This document shows, one piece after another, positions 1 to 12,869 of a DNA stretch of 64,000 bases (within the stretch, counting starts at the first letter, position 1; every line of letters begins with the position of its first letter). Made by a program: the position numbers and the translations under genes. This DNA is from Delphinapterus leucas. Its lineage: Eukaryota; Chordata; Mammalia; Artiodactyla; Monodontidae. The DNA lies in NCBI RefSeq assembly GCF_002288925.2, contig NW_022098031.1:8540354-8604353 (forward strand). The letters run 5' to 3'. The notes under the pieces are model-generated. The model made no database searches. It saw only the letters and a program-made list of their open reading frames with translations, and was not told the origin of the DNA.

Positions 1-589
1 CAAAACTTGTAACAAAACCCCTAGCTTTGCCTCTCTGGCAGCCCATAGGCAATACACTTTTATTTCCTTTATGTTTTACTCTTTATATCTCTATGTAACA
101 TACTACTCCTTGATTTTTCCATTGTAGGCAATATCTACTGACCACTTCTATTTTATGAAAGATGAGGATTCTTCTATTGCTAACACCATCCTTCACACAT
201 ACTTTTCCCAGAGCTCCCTTTCCTATATAGTTAAATACTAATTTTGTTGTCACGTGACTATGACTTTAAAATGTCCTTCATAGGTGAATCACATGATTGT
301 TTCCTTTCCTGCACACCTCTTTGTATTTCCTAGAGTTAACAATTCTTCCTTCCTTCATTTGCTTAGTTTTTCTATGAACTGATTCAATCCCTCAATTGTC
401 TAAATTTGCTCTCATGTTCAAACACACCAGGGATTCTATCAATTTCACCTTTTGCAGACTTCTTTGCTGGACCTTCTGATCTGCTTCAGTTTGGGCTGGT
501 TGTTACCAATGCCTGTTCTTTTGTAATCTTCCTTCATCACTCAGGATTTCCTCTGCCTCACCCTTGAGGTGGATTCCCTATTTCCATAC
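1..589. other. No gene or recognised repeat
   Basis: AT-rich, pyrimidine-rich sequence with no open frame of note and no family that I recognise. Confidence 0.4.
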
Positions 590-837
590 CCTCACTTTGG
601 TAGGGTATTCGTGATAACTTCTGCAGAAAGGGTACATAGGGGAAGTGTGTAAATATTTTGGTTCCCTGCATGTCTAAAAATGTGTGTAGTCTTATCACAC
701 TTAATTAGTAGTGTGTTTCCATGTAGAATTGAGAGCCAGAAATCACTTTCCATCAGAATTTTGAAAACATTCTGCCATTGTTCCTGTGTTGCTAAGAAAT
801 CCAAAGCCATTCTAATTCCTGATCTCTTGTATGTGAC
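590..837 (-). mobile_element. Ancient L1/HAL1-type remnant, left part
   Basis: The stretch resembles the antisense of old HAL1/L1M ORF1-region consensus (pattern ending 'CCATTCTAATTCC...TGTATGTGACTT'). Its continuation resumes at about 7114 beyond the younger L1, so the two parts were once contiguous. Confidence 0.5.
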
Positions 838-1249
838 TTAATTTTGCTTATTTATTTAGTTTTACTAAAGAATAGTTGATTTACAATATTAGTTTCAGGC
901 ATACAGCACAGCGTTTCAATATTTTTATAGATTATACTCCATTTAAAGTTATTATAAAATATTGGCTATACTCCCTGTGCTGTACATTATATACTGTATC
1001 TTATTTATTTTATATATAGTAGTTTGTACCTCTTAATCCCCTAACCGTATATTGCCCCTCTCCACTTCCCTCTCCCCACTGGTCCGCTAGTTTGTCTCTA
1101 TATCTGTGAGTCTGTTTCTGTTTTGTTATATTCATTTGTTTGTTTTATTTTTAGATTCTACATATAAATGAAAACATATAGTATTTGTCTTTCTCTGTCT
1201 GTTATTTTACTAAGCATAATACCCTCCAGGTCCATCCATGTTGTTGTAA

Positions 1250-4200
1250 ATGGCAAAATTTTGTTCTTTTTTATGGCTGAGTAATATTTCATTATATACA
1301 TTTTATATACATGTGTATTTTGTGTATATATATATATATATATATGTATATCTCACATCTTCTTTATCTGTTCATCTGTTGGTGGACACTTAGTTTGCTA
1401 CCATATCTTGGATGTTGCAAATAATGCTGCTATGAACATTGGGGTGCATATATCTTTTCAAATTAGTGTTTTTGTTTTCTTCAGATATACTAAGGAGTGG
1501 AATTGCTGGATCATGGTTCTATTTCTAGTTTTTTGAGTGCGACAGGAGCTACACCAATTTACATTCCCATCAAGGGTACTAGGGTTCCCTTTTCCCCACC
1601 TTCTTGCCACCACTTGTTATTTGTGGTCTTTTTGACAATAGCCATATTGACAGGTGGGAGGTGATATCTCACTGTGGTTTTGGTTTCCATTTCCCTGATG
1701 ACTAGCAAAGTTGTGCATCTTTTCATGTGTATGTTAGCTATCTGTATGCCTTCTTTGGAAAAATGCCTATTCAGGTCTTTTGCTCATTTTTAAATTGGGT
1801 TGTTTTTTGGATATTGAGTCATATGAGCTGTTTATATATTTTGGATATTAACCCCTTGTCAGTCATATCATTTGCAAATATTTTCTCCCATTCAGTAGGT
1901 TGTCTTTTTGTTTTATCAATGGTTTCCAAAGGTTTTAAGTTTAATTAGGTCCCATTTGTTTATTCTTCATTTTTGTTTTCTTTGCCTTAGGAGAGAGATC
2001 CAAAAAAATATTGCTAAGTCTTATGTCAAAGAATGCGCTGCCTTACATGTAGTTCTTTAATCCATTTTGAGTTTGTTTTTATATATGGTGTGAGAAAATG
2101 TTCTAATTTCCTTCTTGTACATGTAGCTGTCCGGTTTTCCCAGCACCACTTATTAAAGAGACTTTTTTCCCCATTGTGTATTTTTACCTCCTTTGTCATA
2201 ATTGACTGCAAGTGTGTGGGTTTATTTCTGGGCTCTCTATTCTATTCCATTGAACCAAGTGTATATTTTGTGCCAGTTGCATACTGTTTCGAATACTGTA
2301 GCTTTGTCATATTGTCTGAAGTCAGGGAGTGTGATACTCCAGTTTGTTTGTTTGTTTTTTCTCAAGATTGCTTTGGCAATTCGAAGTCTTTTGTGGTTCC
2401 ATATAAATTTTAGGATTATTTGTTCTAGTTCTGTGAAAAAGGTCATGGGTATTTTGATAGGAATTGCATTAAGTCTGTAGATTGTTTTGGATAGCATGGA
2501 CTTTTTAACAATATTAATTCTTCCGGTCCAAGAACACAGGATATCTTTCCATTTCTTTGTATCATCTTCAGTTTCCTTCATCAATGTCTTATAGTTTTCA
2601 AAGTATAGGTCTGTCATCTCTTTGATTAAGTTTATTCCTAGGTGTTTTATTATTTTTGATGTGATTTTAAATGAGATTGTTTTCTTGCTTTCTCTTTCTA
2701 ATAGTTTATTATAATTGTGTAGAAAAGCAACAGATTTCTTTATGTTAGTCTGGTATCCAATAATTTTATGGAGTTCATTTATCAGTTCTAATAGTTTTTG
2801 TGTGGAGATTCTAGGGTTTCCTATATATAGTATCATGTCATCTGTATATAGTGACAGTTTTACCTCTTCTCTTCCAATTTGGATGCCTTTCATTTCTTTT
2901 TCTTGTCTGGTTGCTGTGACTAGAACTTCCAATACTATGGTAAATAGAAGTGGCAAGAGTGGGCATCCTTGTCTTATTCTTTGATTTTAGAGGAAAAGCT
3001 TTTAGCTTTTCACCTCTGAGTATGATGGTAGCTGTGGGTTTGTCATAAATTGCCTTTATTATGTTGAGATATGTTCCCTCTCTACCAACTTTGATGAGAG
3101 TTTTTAGCATGAATAAATGTTGAATTTTGTCAAATACTTTTTCTGCATCTGTTGAGGTTATCATGTAATTTTTATCCTTTGTTTTGTTAATGTGGTGTAT
3201 CACATTGATTGATTTGCTAATATTGAACCGTCCTTGCATCCCTGGACTAAATCCCACTTGACCATGGTGTGTGATCCTTTTTCTATATTGCTGAATTTGG
3301 TTTGCTAATATTTTGTTGAGGATTTTTGCATCTATATTCATCAGCGATGTTGGCCTGTAATTTTCTTTTTTTTTGTAGTTTCTTTGGTTTTGGTATTAGG
3401 GTAATGGTGGCTTCATAGAATGAATGTGAGAGTGTTCCCTTCTCTTCAGTTTTTGGAATAGTTTGAGAAGGATAGGTGTTAGCTCTTCTTTATATGTTCG
3501 GTAGAATTTCCCTGTGAAGATGTCTGGTCCAGGACTTTTGTTTGTTGGGAGTTTTTTTGATTACTGATTCAATTTCAATGCTAGAGATCAGTCTGTTCAG
3601 ATTATGTATTTCTTCCTGATTTAGTTTTGGAATATTGTATGTTTCTAGGAATCTATCCATTCTTCTAGGTTGTCCAACTTTATTGGCTTAGTATTCTTTT
3701 ATGCTTTTTTGTATCTCTGTGATATCAGTTGTAATTTCTCCTCTTTCATTTCTTGTTTTGTTTATTTGGGCCAAAGGTTTATCAATTTTGTTTACCCCTT
3801 CAAAAAACCAGGTCTTAGTTTCACTGATCTTGTCTATTGTTTGTTGGCTTTTTTGGCCTCTATTTTATTTATTTCCACTCTGATCTTTATTATTTCCTTC
3901 CTTCTGCTGACTTCGGGCTTTGTTCTTCTTTTTCTAATTCCTTTACATAGTAGGTTAGGTTGTTTATTTGATATTTTTCTTGTTTCTTGAATTAGGCCTG
4001 TATTGCTCTAAACTCCCCTCTTAGAGATGTTTTTGCTATGTCCCATAGATTTTGGAAAGTTGTGTTTTTATTTTCATTTGTTTCAAGTTATTTACAGTCT
4101 TTCTTTTTGATTTATTCATTGATCCATTGGTTTTTTTAGTAGCATTTAGTTTATTCTCCATGTTTTTGTGTTTTTTCCATTTTTCTTCCTGTAATTGAAT

Positions 4201-4900
4201 TCTAGTTTCATAGTTTTGTGGTTGGAAAAAATGCTTGATCCTCTCAAATTTGTTGAGACTTACTGTGTGGGCTAGAATGTGATCTATCCTGGAGAACATT
4301 CCATGTTCACTTAAAAAGAATGTGTATTCTGTTTAATTTTGGATGGAATGTCCTGTAGATATCTATTAAGTCAAACAGGTCTAATATGTCATTTAACACC
4401 ACTGTTTTTTTTTAATTGATTTTCTGTCTGGATGATCTGTCCATTGATGTAAGTGGGATTTAAAAATCCCCTACTACTGTTTTATTTTTGTTAATTTCTC
4501 CTTTTATGTCTATTAATATTTGCTTTATATATTTAAGTGCTCCTATATTAGGTGCATATATGTTAGGAATGTAATATCCTCTTCTTGTATTGATGCCGTT
4601 ATCATTATATAATACCCTTCTTTGTCTATTGTTATAGACTGTTTTAAAGTCTACTTTGTCTGATATGAGTATTGCTACCCCAGCTTTGTTTTCATTTCCA
4701 TTTGCATGGAATACCTTTTTCCATCCTCTTACCTTTAGTCTGTGTGTATCTTTAATGTTATATCTTACATCTTCATGTCTATCCCTTAACTGTTTTTGTA
4801 GTTATAGTTGATATTACGATTTTTGTCTTTTAAACTTAATACTAGCTTATTTAAGTGGTTGATCCATAGCCTTTACCATATATTTGCCTTTACCAGGGGG
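1250..4900 (-). pseudogene. Dead L1 ORF2 (endonuclease and reverse transcriptase remnant)
   Basis: Minus-strand frames carry L1 ORF2 pieces broken by stops and frameshifts. The longest, 2237-2956, includes the reverse-transcriptase active-site region LYTDDMILY (DD codons near 2837-2842) and the downstream LGINLI block. 2838-3341 holds the preceding RT segment and overlaps it in another frame. 4036-4299 holds part of the endonuclease to RT linker. The C-terminal zinc-knuckle region lies near 1250-2000. No continuous ORF2 exists, so the copy cannot move on its own. Confidence 0.8.
1325..1346. repeat. (TA)n microsatellite
   Basis: About 11 TA units inside the antisense L1 ORF2 3' region, where L1 often expands such a run. 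Confidence 0.85.
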
Positions 4901-4989
4901 ATTTTTCCTCTTCCTAAAAGTTCTTATTTCTTGTTGCAGCCTTTTTTTTTTTACTTAAAGAGGACCCTTAGACACTTCATGTAAGGTCA

Positions 4990-5900
4990 GTTTAGAATCA
5001 GTGAACTCTTTTAGTTTTTGCTTGTCTGAGTAGCTCTTTATCCCTCCTTCAATTCTGAATGATAACCTTGCTGGGTAGAGTATCCTATGTAGTAGGTTTT
5101 TCACTTTCAGCACATTAAATATATTGTGGCACTCCCTTCTGGCCTGCAGAGTTTCTGCAGAAAAAATCAGCTTAGAGCCTTATAGGGGTTCTCTTGTATG
5201 TAACTTTTTGTCTTCCTCTTGCTGCCTTTAAAATTCTCTCTTTAACTTTTGCTTTTTAATTATGATATGTTTCGGTGTGGGTCTCTTTGGGTTCATCTTG
5301 TTTGAGACCCTCTGTGCTTCCTGTACCTGGAAATCTGTTTCCTTCTTCAGCTTTGGGAAGTTTTCTACCATGGTTTCATCAAATACATTTTCTACTCTTT
5401 TCTCTCTTCTTCTTCTGGGACACGTATAATGTGAATGTTAGTAAACTTGATGTTGTTGCAGAGGTCCCTTAAATTATCCTCATGTTTTAAAATTTGTTTT
5501 TCTTTTTGCTGTTCTGATTGGGTGATTTCCATTATTTTATCTTCCAGATCACTTATGTATTCTTCTGTATCACTCAGTCTACTGTTAATTCCTTATAGTA
5601 TATTTTTCATTTCAGTTCAGCTCTGACTGGTTCTTTTTTATATTTTCTGGATCTGTGTTAAAGTTCTCACTGTGTTCATCTATTCTTCTCCAAGTTCAAT
5701 TAGCATTCTTATTACTATTGCTTTGAACTCTTTATCTGGTAAATTATTTATTTCTTTCATTAGGGCTTTTTTCCAGTTTTTTTTTTTTCCTGGTTCTTTC
5801 ACTTGAAGCATAATCCTCTATCTTCTCATTTTGTTTAACTTTCTCTGTCTCTATGCTTCTCATCTTGTTTAACTTTCTCTGTCTCAATGAAATTAGGTAA
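4990..5900 (-). pseudogene. Dead L1 ORF1 (RNA-binding protein remnant)
   Basis: Read on the minus strand near 5100-5230, the sequence gives the conserved C-terminal pattern KAAR...VTYK..PIRL.ADF with an in-frame stop. The upstream part (5230-5900) corresponds to the coiled-coil N-terminus. Boundaries are approximate. Confidence 0.65.
5822..5889. repeat. Tandem duplication, 34 bp x 2
   Basis: Two adjacent 34-bp copies starting CTTCTCAT.TTGTTTAAC differ at two positions. They lie near the ORF1/5'UTR border of the L1. Confidence 0.85.
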
Positions 5901-6195
5901 AACAGTTACCTATCCCAGTTTGAAGGTGTGTCCTTGTGTGGGAGCATCCCTATGTAGTCTGTGTGTGCCCACTGGCTTTGGTTGGAGATATGGATCTGAA
6001 GTGAGAAATGTCACATCTTCCTCAGGGATGTGCTGGCAGCCAACACCTTGGTGGGAGTAAGGCTGAAAATGGAGGGACTGGAGCCAGAGCCAGGTGTGAG
6101 CTGAGGCTTCTCCTATGCTCAGTGACATTCACTGCCCTATTGGGGGTGGGGTCAGAGTCCAAGGGTTTGGAGCAGAAGCCCTGAGGGATTTGGGT

Positions 6196-6196
<1 letters not shown>

Positions 6197-6237
<41 letters not shown>
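6197..6237. repeat. (GT)n microsatellite
   Basis: About 20 uninterrupted GT units inside the L1 5'UTR. Confidence 0.9.
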
Positions 6238-6238
<1 letters not shown>

Positions 6239-7113
6239 TTTCAGTCTCTGACTTGGGTCGGGTAGTGTCAGTGGCCTGAGGGCCTGGGGCTGCACTTCTG
6301 TGCCGGTTTCACTTTTTTCCCATTGTGTGCACCTTGGTTAGAGCCTGAGTCAGGGCTGGAGGTGTTGATGACTCGCTCCTGCTGGCAGTGTCAGTCTCTG
6401 ACCTGGATCTAGTTTTGCTCCTCCTAAATGTGGACAGAGTCATGTGAGCTGGCAAAGGCTGCCTCTGCCCTTGTCAGAGGCAGGGTTAGGTCTGAGCTGA
6501 TTGCATTCGCTCCGAGTGTGTGCATTCTCCTTGGCAACAGCATCTGCCCTAGTGGAGAGCAGCACCAGAGCAAGAGGGGCTGGAGCAGGCACCTGGTGTG
6601 GGGTGAGGTATGCTCTGGTTTGGTCCTGGCTAGTGGGCCAGAGCCACAGACAATTTTCAATCTGCTGCCTCTGCACTGTGGCTGGCAGCAAGTGAGTGTG
6701 CGCACGTGCTCTTCGAGAGCAGTCTCAGCTTCTTACAGACCACTGATTTTCAAACCAGCTAAGGGGACTCATTTCTCAAGTGCTTGGCTCCAGGGCTGGG
6801 GTGCCTAATATGTGGTTTGAACTTCTCACTCCCCAGGGAGGATACCTGAACGATTATATTTCTTTCTTTTTCTTTGTCCCCTGTTAGGAGTGTGGGTCCT
6901 GACCAGATTGCTTCTCCATGCTTCCCACCACACTCTGTGTGGATCTTTCCTTATAGCCTTGGTTGTAGAAGTCTTTCTGCCAGTCTCCAGGTTGTTTTCA
7001 GGAGAGTTGCTCCACATGTGGTCATATTTTTGATGTGTTCGCAGGGAGAGATGAGCTCAGTGTCCTCCTACTCTGCCATCTTCACCTTCCCTGCCTATAT
7101 TTTCATTTTATTT

Positions 7114-8340
7114 TTTCTCCACGGTTACTTTTTAGGACCACCTATTTGTGCATAGTGTCCTGAAATTTCTCAGGTTGTGCCTTGATATGGATGTTTTATC
7201 TGTTGTATTTTGGGGGGGCGCTCTGTGGATGCTTTCAATGTAGGAAGTTTTCTTGAATTTGTTACTTTATGATTTCCTTTCCTCCATTTTCTCTAATCAT
7301 TCTTTCTGAAACTTCTACTATTTGAATGTTGGACTTCTTTGGTTGATTTTCCAATTTATTTTCTCTATTTTCTTGTTATATTTTGCTCTACGTTTTAGAT
7401 TTCCTATCTTCTAACCCCCTTTTTAGTTTTTCATTTCTGCAAACATATTTTTATTTTTCCAAGCGTTCTTTCTTATTCTTTGATTGTTCCCTTATCAATA
7501 GCATTCTGTTCATGTTTCAAGGGTAACACGTCTTATTTCTCTGACTATATAAATATCAGTGTTTTGAGGTTTTCACCTCCCTGCACAGGTGATTATTTGC
7601 TGCTTGTTTTGTTTTCTGTCTTTCGTTTTAGAGGTTATTTTTTGTTTGTTTGTTTTTTGTGTTTTTGCGGTATGCGGGCCTTTCACTGTTGTGGCCTCTC
7701 CCGTTGTGGAGCACAGGCTCCGGATGCGCAGTCCCAGCGGCCATGGCTCACGGGCCCAGCCGCTCTGCAGCATGCGGGATCCTCCCGGACCGGGGCACGA
7801 ACCCGTATCCCCTGCATCGGCAGGCAGACTCTCAACCACTGAGCCACCAGGGAAGCCCTAGAGGTTTTCTTTAGTTGTTTGGGGATCCTTGACTGTATGT
7901 TCATGTTTAAGGTCGAAGAAGTAAAAAGCTGATGGAAATTTCTGACGGGGTAGTGTGCATTCTGCATTGTGGACTGTGAGCTTGATGGTGGAGGAGAAGT
8001 TGGCTGTTTCCTCAGAGAACCCCTGATGTCAGTATTTTAGGTCTTTTCCCTTATGCTGGTTAGAGTCTGTGCAGAAGACTCTTTTAGTCTCCTGCCTGGA
8101 AGGTATAATTCCAGCTGCCAGTTTTATGGGGGCAGAGTTAGGGAGGAGGGCTGAAGATTTCAATATTTGGCATTAAAGTGTCCTTTAAATTGCAACCTTC
8201 ACTGTCCCGGAATTCAATATGGCACACTTCAATGACTTGGTGTCTTCTAGTGCAAGAACTTTTTCACTGTCTGCAGACTATTAATGTCTAGTCTTCCATA
8301 AGAGGTGAAGTCTACCTGCCAGAGAGGGCTGCCATCTTGG
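7114..8340 (-). mobile_element. Ancient L1/HAL1-type remnant, right part
   Basis: Antisense of an old L1/HAL1 ORF1 region, with a pattern like TTCTGAAACTTCTACTATTTG. It continues the 590-837 fragment. Its far end (ctgccatcttggagtctg) looks like an L1 5' end on the minus strand. A CHR SINE is inserted at 7637-7858. Confidence 0.5.
7637..7858 (-). mobile_element. CHR-type SINE (cetacean tRNA-derived)
   Basis: Minus-strand copy with a T-rich tail at the left and GGAAGCCC at the right. It is flanked by the 8-bp duplication TAGAGGTT (7629-7636 and 7859-7866). Confidence 0.9.
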
Positions 8341-9316
8341 AGTCTGTTCTGTACAAATTCTCAAATGATTCTTCTCTTTTTAACCCCACTTTCATTCAGA
8401 CTTCCAGCAGCATCACAATCTGGTGCCACTACTTCCAGAATATTTGGATAAGGGATTTGTGGTACGAACTGGTTGGCTTCTTAACTTTCCTCACTGTTGA
8501 TTTAGGATTCTGCTTTCTTGATGTCATGAAATCATCTACCACTCATCTGTCAGTTTTCCAGATTCCAAAATTTTTTTGTTGCCGCCTTGCTTGTTGGCTT
8601 TGTCTTCACAGGTTAATGGATTTCAAAAGCTCTTTACTCCTATCTTGGTGGATTCAAAAAAGAACAGGAGTACATGAATATTTTCAATCTGCTACCTTTA
8701 ACCAGGTATTCCTACACACCTTTCAAGTAACTTTTCCAACCACACTTTTCACTACTGAAACCTCTCCGGCAAGGAAACTGATGACCCAGGCCTCAGCAGG
8801 ACTTGTCTTATAAGTAGCATTTTATCATCTTTGAAACCATTCCTTTCTCTAGGATTTGCTGCTGTCTCACTCTTGAATCCCCTACTTCTCCTCATTACTA
8901 GTCCCTTCATGGGGTCCTCCTTCTTAGTCCATACTTTTAATGTTAGAGTGTCCCAACATTCTTATCTTGTCTTTTGACTTTTCTGCCTACCTGGGGTCAT
9001 TTAATTCCCTCTCATGGTTTCACCTACCTCCTTACGATGAGAGATTCATGAATCTCTATCACTGCTTAGACTTTTCCCCTGAGCTCTAGTCCTTGGTATA
9101 CAACTTTCTTCTGGATGTTTTTAACCTCGACTTCAAACTATTCATAACTAAGTTCATCTTTCCTCCAAATCTGTCTTTTCTTACCTTCCTTCTACCTCAA
9201 TGGATGATTTAATATCTCCCCAGTAATTTAAAATAGAAACTTTGTTATAAGTTGCCTTAAAATCATTGGCCTCTAATAGCCCTATATCTAAGTTACATCA
9301 ACTCTATTTCCTTTAC

Positions 9317-9318
<2 letters not shown>
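8341..9318. other. No gene seen
   Basis: Pyrimidine-rich sequence. The open frame at 8337-8813 has no recognisable domain and looks fortuitous. The last few hundred bases may be more of the L2-like element that follows. Confidence 0.35.

Positions 9319-9360
<42 letters not shown>
9319..9360. repeat. (TG)n microsatellite
   Basis: Twenty-one uninterrupted TG units, followed by an imperfect tail to about 9370. Confidence 0.92.
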
Positions 9361-9370
<10 letters not shown>

Positions 9371-9379
9371 CATTCCTCC

Positions 9380-9829
9380 TTTACTTCTCCAGTATTACTG
9401 CCTTAGTTTAGGTCTTTATCATCTTTTGTTTGCTCTATTCCCATAGTTTCTTAATGATTATCCCAGTCTCGAATCCATTTTCCATATTGCCATCAAAAGA
9501 ATAAAGAGCATAGTTCTTTCTAAAAGGCATAACGGATCATGACTTTCCCCAGCTTTAAACTCTTTGTCAGTCCTCCATTCACCATAGATAAAGTTAAACA
9601 GGTTTAGTTTGGCCTAAGAGGCTCTTCATGATCTGATCTCTTCCTAGCAATACATATATCGGTATGTTGGTTCATGTGGCTCTCTTTCTTTCTGGAAAGA
9701 ACCTGTCTATAATCTATAGATGCACCCCAGTCATCTTTCAAAATTCAGCCCAGCTCTCTCTCCAGTGTTCTACCTGTATCCCTTACCCAAGGTAGAATTA
9801 AGTGCTCTGATCTTTGTGGATTGTGTAGA
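9380..9829 (+). mobile_element. L2-like LINE fragment, part 1
   Basis: Old L2-type pattern (…ACTCTTTGTCAGTCCTCC… then the TTCAAAATTCAGCCCAG block). It resumes after the MIR at about 10040. Confidence 0.5.
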
Positions 9830-10038
9830 ATAGAGATTGGAGTATGGGCTCTGGAACCCTGCTTAGGTCTATATTCTGATTCTACCACTTGTGATCTGTC
9901 ACATTTTGGATACATGTCTTTTATTCCTCTGTGCCTCAGTTTCTTCATCTGTAAAATGGGGATAGTAATTGTATCTATCACATGACACTATGAGGCTTGA
10001 AAGGAAACACTAATGTAAAAGCACTTAGAACAATTCCA
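9830..10038 (+). mobile_element. MIR SINE
   Basis: Clear MIR core (GTGCCTCAGTTTCTTCATCTG, TAAAATGGGGATAGTAAT) with the tail CACTTAGAACAATTCCAGGCA. It splits an L2-like element. Confidence 0.85.
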
Positions 10039-10039
10039 G

Positions 10040-10275
10040 GCACTTACTGAAGTTTACTCATTATTTCTGTCCCCATAGTGTTCTGTATAAACCTTTATTA
10101 TAACCCCTGTGGCACTTTTTTGCCCTCAATTGTTTACACATATGTCTCTCCCTGTGATATTTGAAGGTATTTGAGGACAAGGACTATGTATAATTCACCT
10201 CTGGGTCTGCAGAGATTAGCACTCTGTCTGGCATATAGGAATATTTCCATATACATTTGGGGTTGAATGAGTATA
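10040..10275 (+). mobile_element. L2 LINE 3' end, part 2
   Basis: L2 3' pattern (GAGGACAAGGACTATG, then GGTTGAATGAGT near the end). Confidence 0.6.
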
Positions 10276-12119
10276 GGAATGACAGACAGTGGAAAGCATA
10301 TGTACCATTTACACTGTAGGGAAAAATTTGTGCTTCAGTGGAAATCTCTGCTTTGTTTAGAACATTTCTTTCTGGGTTATCCAGTTCTGATTTTATGAAA
10401 GCACCGGGCCTTTTATTGCCTTTGAGTTATTTTACAATTCTGTAAATTATAGATAATTGATAGCAATGAATAATAGTTCTTGTTTTAGGCATGCAAATAA
10501 ATTCAGCACAGTAGGGACTCAGTTGATTCCTGTCCCTCACTATGAAAGCAGCTAACTTTTCCTCCATTTGCACATTCATTTCAATACTCTTGACCTACAT
10601 ATTGTCTTTGGAGTCTTCTTTAAGCTGATTGTAACCTCTTATCAACTCCTTCATTAATGACTAATTAAATACAATCTTCAACACATGCTTATTTGATATC
10701 TACATGAGCACCATGACTTTATCTTTTTTTAAAAAAAATCCTTTAACAGTACCCAAAAGTTGTCTTGGATGATTGTCTTATCTAATGATTATCTTGGATA
10801 TTTTAAAATATTTTATGAGATGGTTTGAATAAAACACACTCTAGAGATGATCTGAAACCATCCTTCCTATAGGACATCAAGATTATCATTCAACACATTA
10901 GTCATTTAGGGCCAAGTTTAAAACTTTTTGTCTAATGAGAGGCCTGACATCAGGATCTTGGTGCTAAAACTTGCAAAACTTTTCTAACAATTCATCTCCT
11001 CCCGTGAGGCTGAGAACAAAGACAATTTTTTAAAAAGTATGTAGAGTATCATATGGGGCCCTTATGAGGCTCTGGACATATGGAATTAGAGATGTGGGAA
11101 TAGTCTTGAGGATTATAGAAAGGAATAGTTGGCAGAATAATAAAGGAAGGAAAATTACATCTTGAACACCCTTTCAAGCTTTATCAAATTATAATTATTA
11201 TAAAAATCATTTAACCATAAAAGAGTACACCTTAATTGGATCCACTAACTTCTGGAAAATGGCAAAGTATGAATTGTAAAAATCTACTAAAGGAAAGCAA
11301 GTCAATTTAGGACTGGTCACACAGAGAACTCTAATTTGGACTAAGTGAAGAAAAGAATCTGTCTCAGTTAGTGGTATACCTTATTTATGGCAAACTTTGA
11401 CAAGAAATATAAGTTTATGAAGGTCAAGTGTTACAGAGTAAGATCTTAACGTGTCTTGCTTTCATGAAAAAATCCATCATTTGTAATCAACACATTAATT
11501 GTATGCAAATGTATGTGGTTAAAAATGTTCAGAAACAACAGGTTTCCTTAATTAAATGAAACATTCTGCCTCCTTCCATTTTGATTACATTATTCATTTG
11601 CTTCACAGAACAAATGTAAAATCCCTAATTATCAGCATGTGAATTAGTGAGGTTTTGTCATAATACAGGAATCCAGAGAATGACTAATCAAGGAAAGAAG
11701 AGAGAAAGGATACTGAATTTCTCATGAGATTTTCTCTATTAAAATGTTCTATATATTTCCCTCTTATCTAAATGTGTAACTGCTGATGCTTATTATTTGA
11801 GTGTCCATTAGGGTTTAGAAGATTACTCAGTGTTCTGTAGGCTTTTATAGACTGGCTATCAAGAATATAAGGTCAACAGTCATAGCAATTACAAGAATGA
11901 ACACTTGCTGAGAATTTACAAAAAGCAGTCTTGTGCCAAACACTGTATACGTAACCATCTTGTGAAAGAAGTAAAACACCTTTCCTCTTTCTGAATAATT
12001 TCCCCCCCGCACTCTTAGTATGACTGGCTCCTTATTTTTCACATCAACTAAAATATTACCTCCCAAGAGGTACCTTCAAAGTATCAATAGGTTCTTACTA
12101 TCATTGACATTCTCCACAC
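10276..12119. other. Unremarkable intergenic DNA
   Basis: AT-rich sequence without a recognised repeat or convincing coding exon on either strand. Confidence 0.4.
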
Positions 12120-12302
12120 CTTGTCCTTTTCCTTCATGGCACTCATCATAATTTTTAAGTTAAAATTGATTTGTTTATTTGCATTGTAACTATGCCCTGC
12201 TAGATTGTAAACTCTACCAGGGCTGAGACTATATTTGCTCTAGTGACTATCATATACCCAGAATCTAGCACCTTATAGGCACTTAGAATATTTGTTGAAT
12301 AG
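12120..12302 (+). mobile_element. L2 LINE 3' end
   Basis: L2 3' pattern: TAGATTGTAAACTC, CCAGGGCTGAGACT, CACTTAGAATATTTGTTGAAT. Confidence 0.7.
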
Positions 12303-12824
12303 ACAAAAGAACAAAGTTCTCTGAGTTGGTAAGAAGCAGATTCTCACTTTCCAAACTCAGGACTCCATGAAGGCAAAGCCCATGCTTTTGCCAACAGCAA
12401 GTGGTTTGCACCTCCTTCTCTTCGGATGGCTGTGGTCTCCCTTTTTTTGCCCCTTTACCTCACAGTCTCTCTGATGGAGCCTTCTTATCTTCCCTGCAAG
12501 CTGGGCTGCCTTGGACATTCCTGTTTCTGGGAAAAAAAGTTGTGAACTTTTCATTCTTGAAAACATTGTGTTATTCTGATGTCAATGGACACTGTTTTCA
12601 ACCTGCTGTCTGTTAGCCTAGTTGGAACCTGCCTTCCTCTTGGGAGGGCTGGGCTGTGCAAGTTGACTTCATGATGAGTAGTGCTAGCATGAAAGCACTC
12701 AAGGTGTGTCAGGTAGCTAGGAAAGTTGGAGGGGATTTTAGTTAAGAGACTAAAAGGAATAAAAAGAGAAAGTCAAAGTGCAGTTTTTGACTTTGCTTTG
12801 TTACTCTCACATTAGATTAAAGTA

Positions 12825-12869
12825 TTGGGTTGGCCAGAAAACACGAACGAAATTTTTGGCCAACCCAAA
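12825..12869. mobile_element. Minimal mariner MITE (BTMAR-like)
   Basis: Terminal inverted repeats TTGGGTTGGCCA and TGGCCAACCCAA enclose only about 20 bp, and the element sits between TA dinucleotides (12823-12824 and 12870-12871). The ends match the cetartiodactyl mariner MITE, which is usually about 80 bp. This one looks internally deleted. Confidence 0.8.

Larger units (their letters stand above)
838..7113 (-). mobile_element. Near full-length L1 (LINE-1), degenerate
   Basis: The + strand shows antisense L1 throughout: 3'UTR (about 838-1250), ORF2 (about 1250-4900), ORF1 (about 4990-5900) and 5'UTR (about 5900-7113). The far end, read on the minus strand, begins GAAGATGGCAGAGTAGGAGG, the typical start of cetartiodactyl L1. 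It lies inside an older repeat. Weakly matching flanks (ctta-attttgctt and ctatattttcatt) may be a decayed target duplication. Confidence 0.85.

Noticed and set aside
2237..2956. 239-codon reverse-transcriptase-like frame taken as an active gene
   Set aside because: It is a fragment of a dead L1 ORF2; the frames on either side are broken by stops and shifts.
8337..8813. 158-codon frame, possible secreted protein
   Set aside because: No recognisable family, and it lies in low-complexity pyrimidine-rich DNA next to L1 and L2 fragments.
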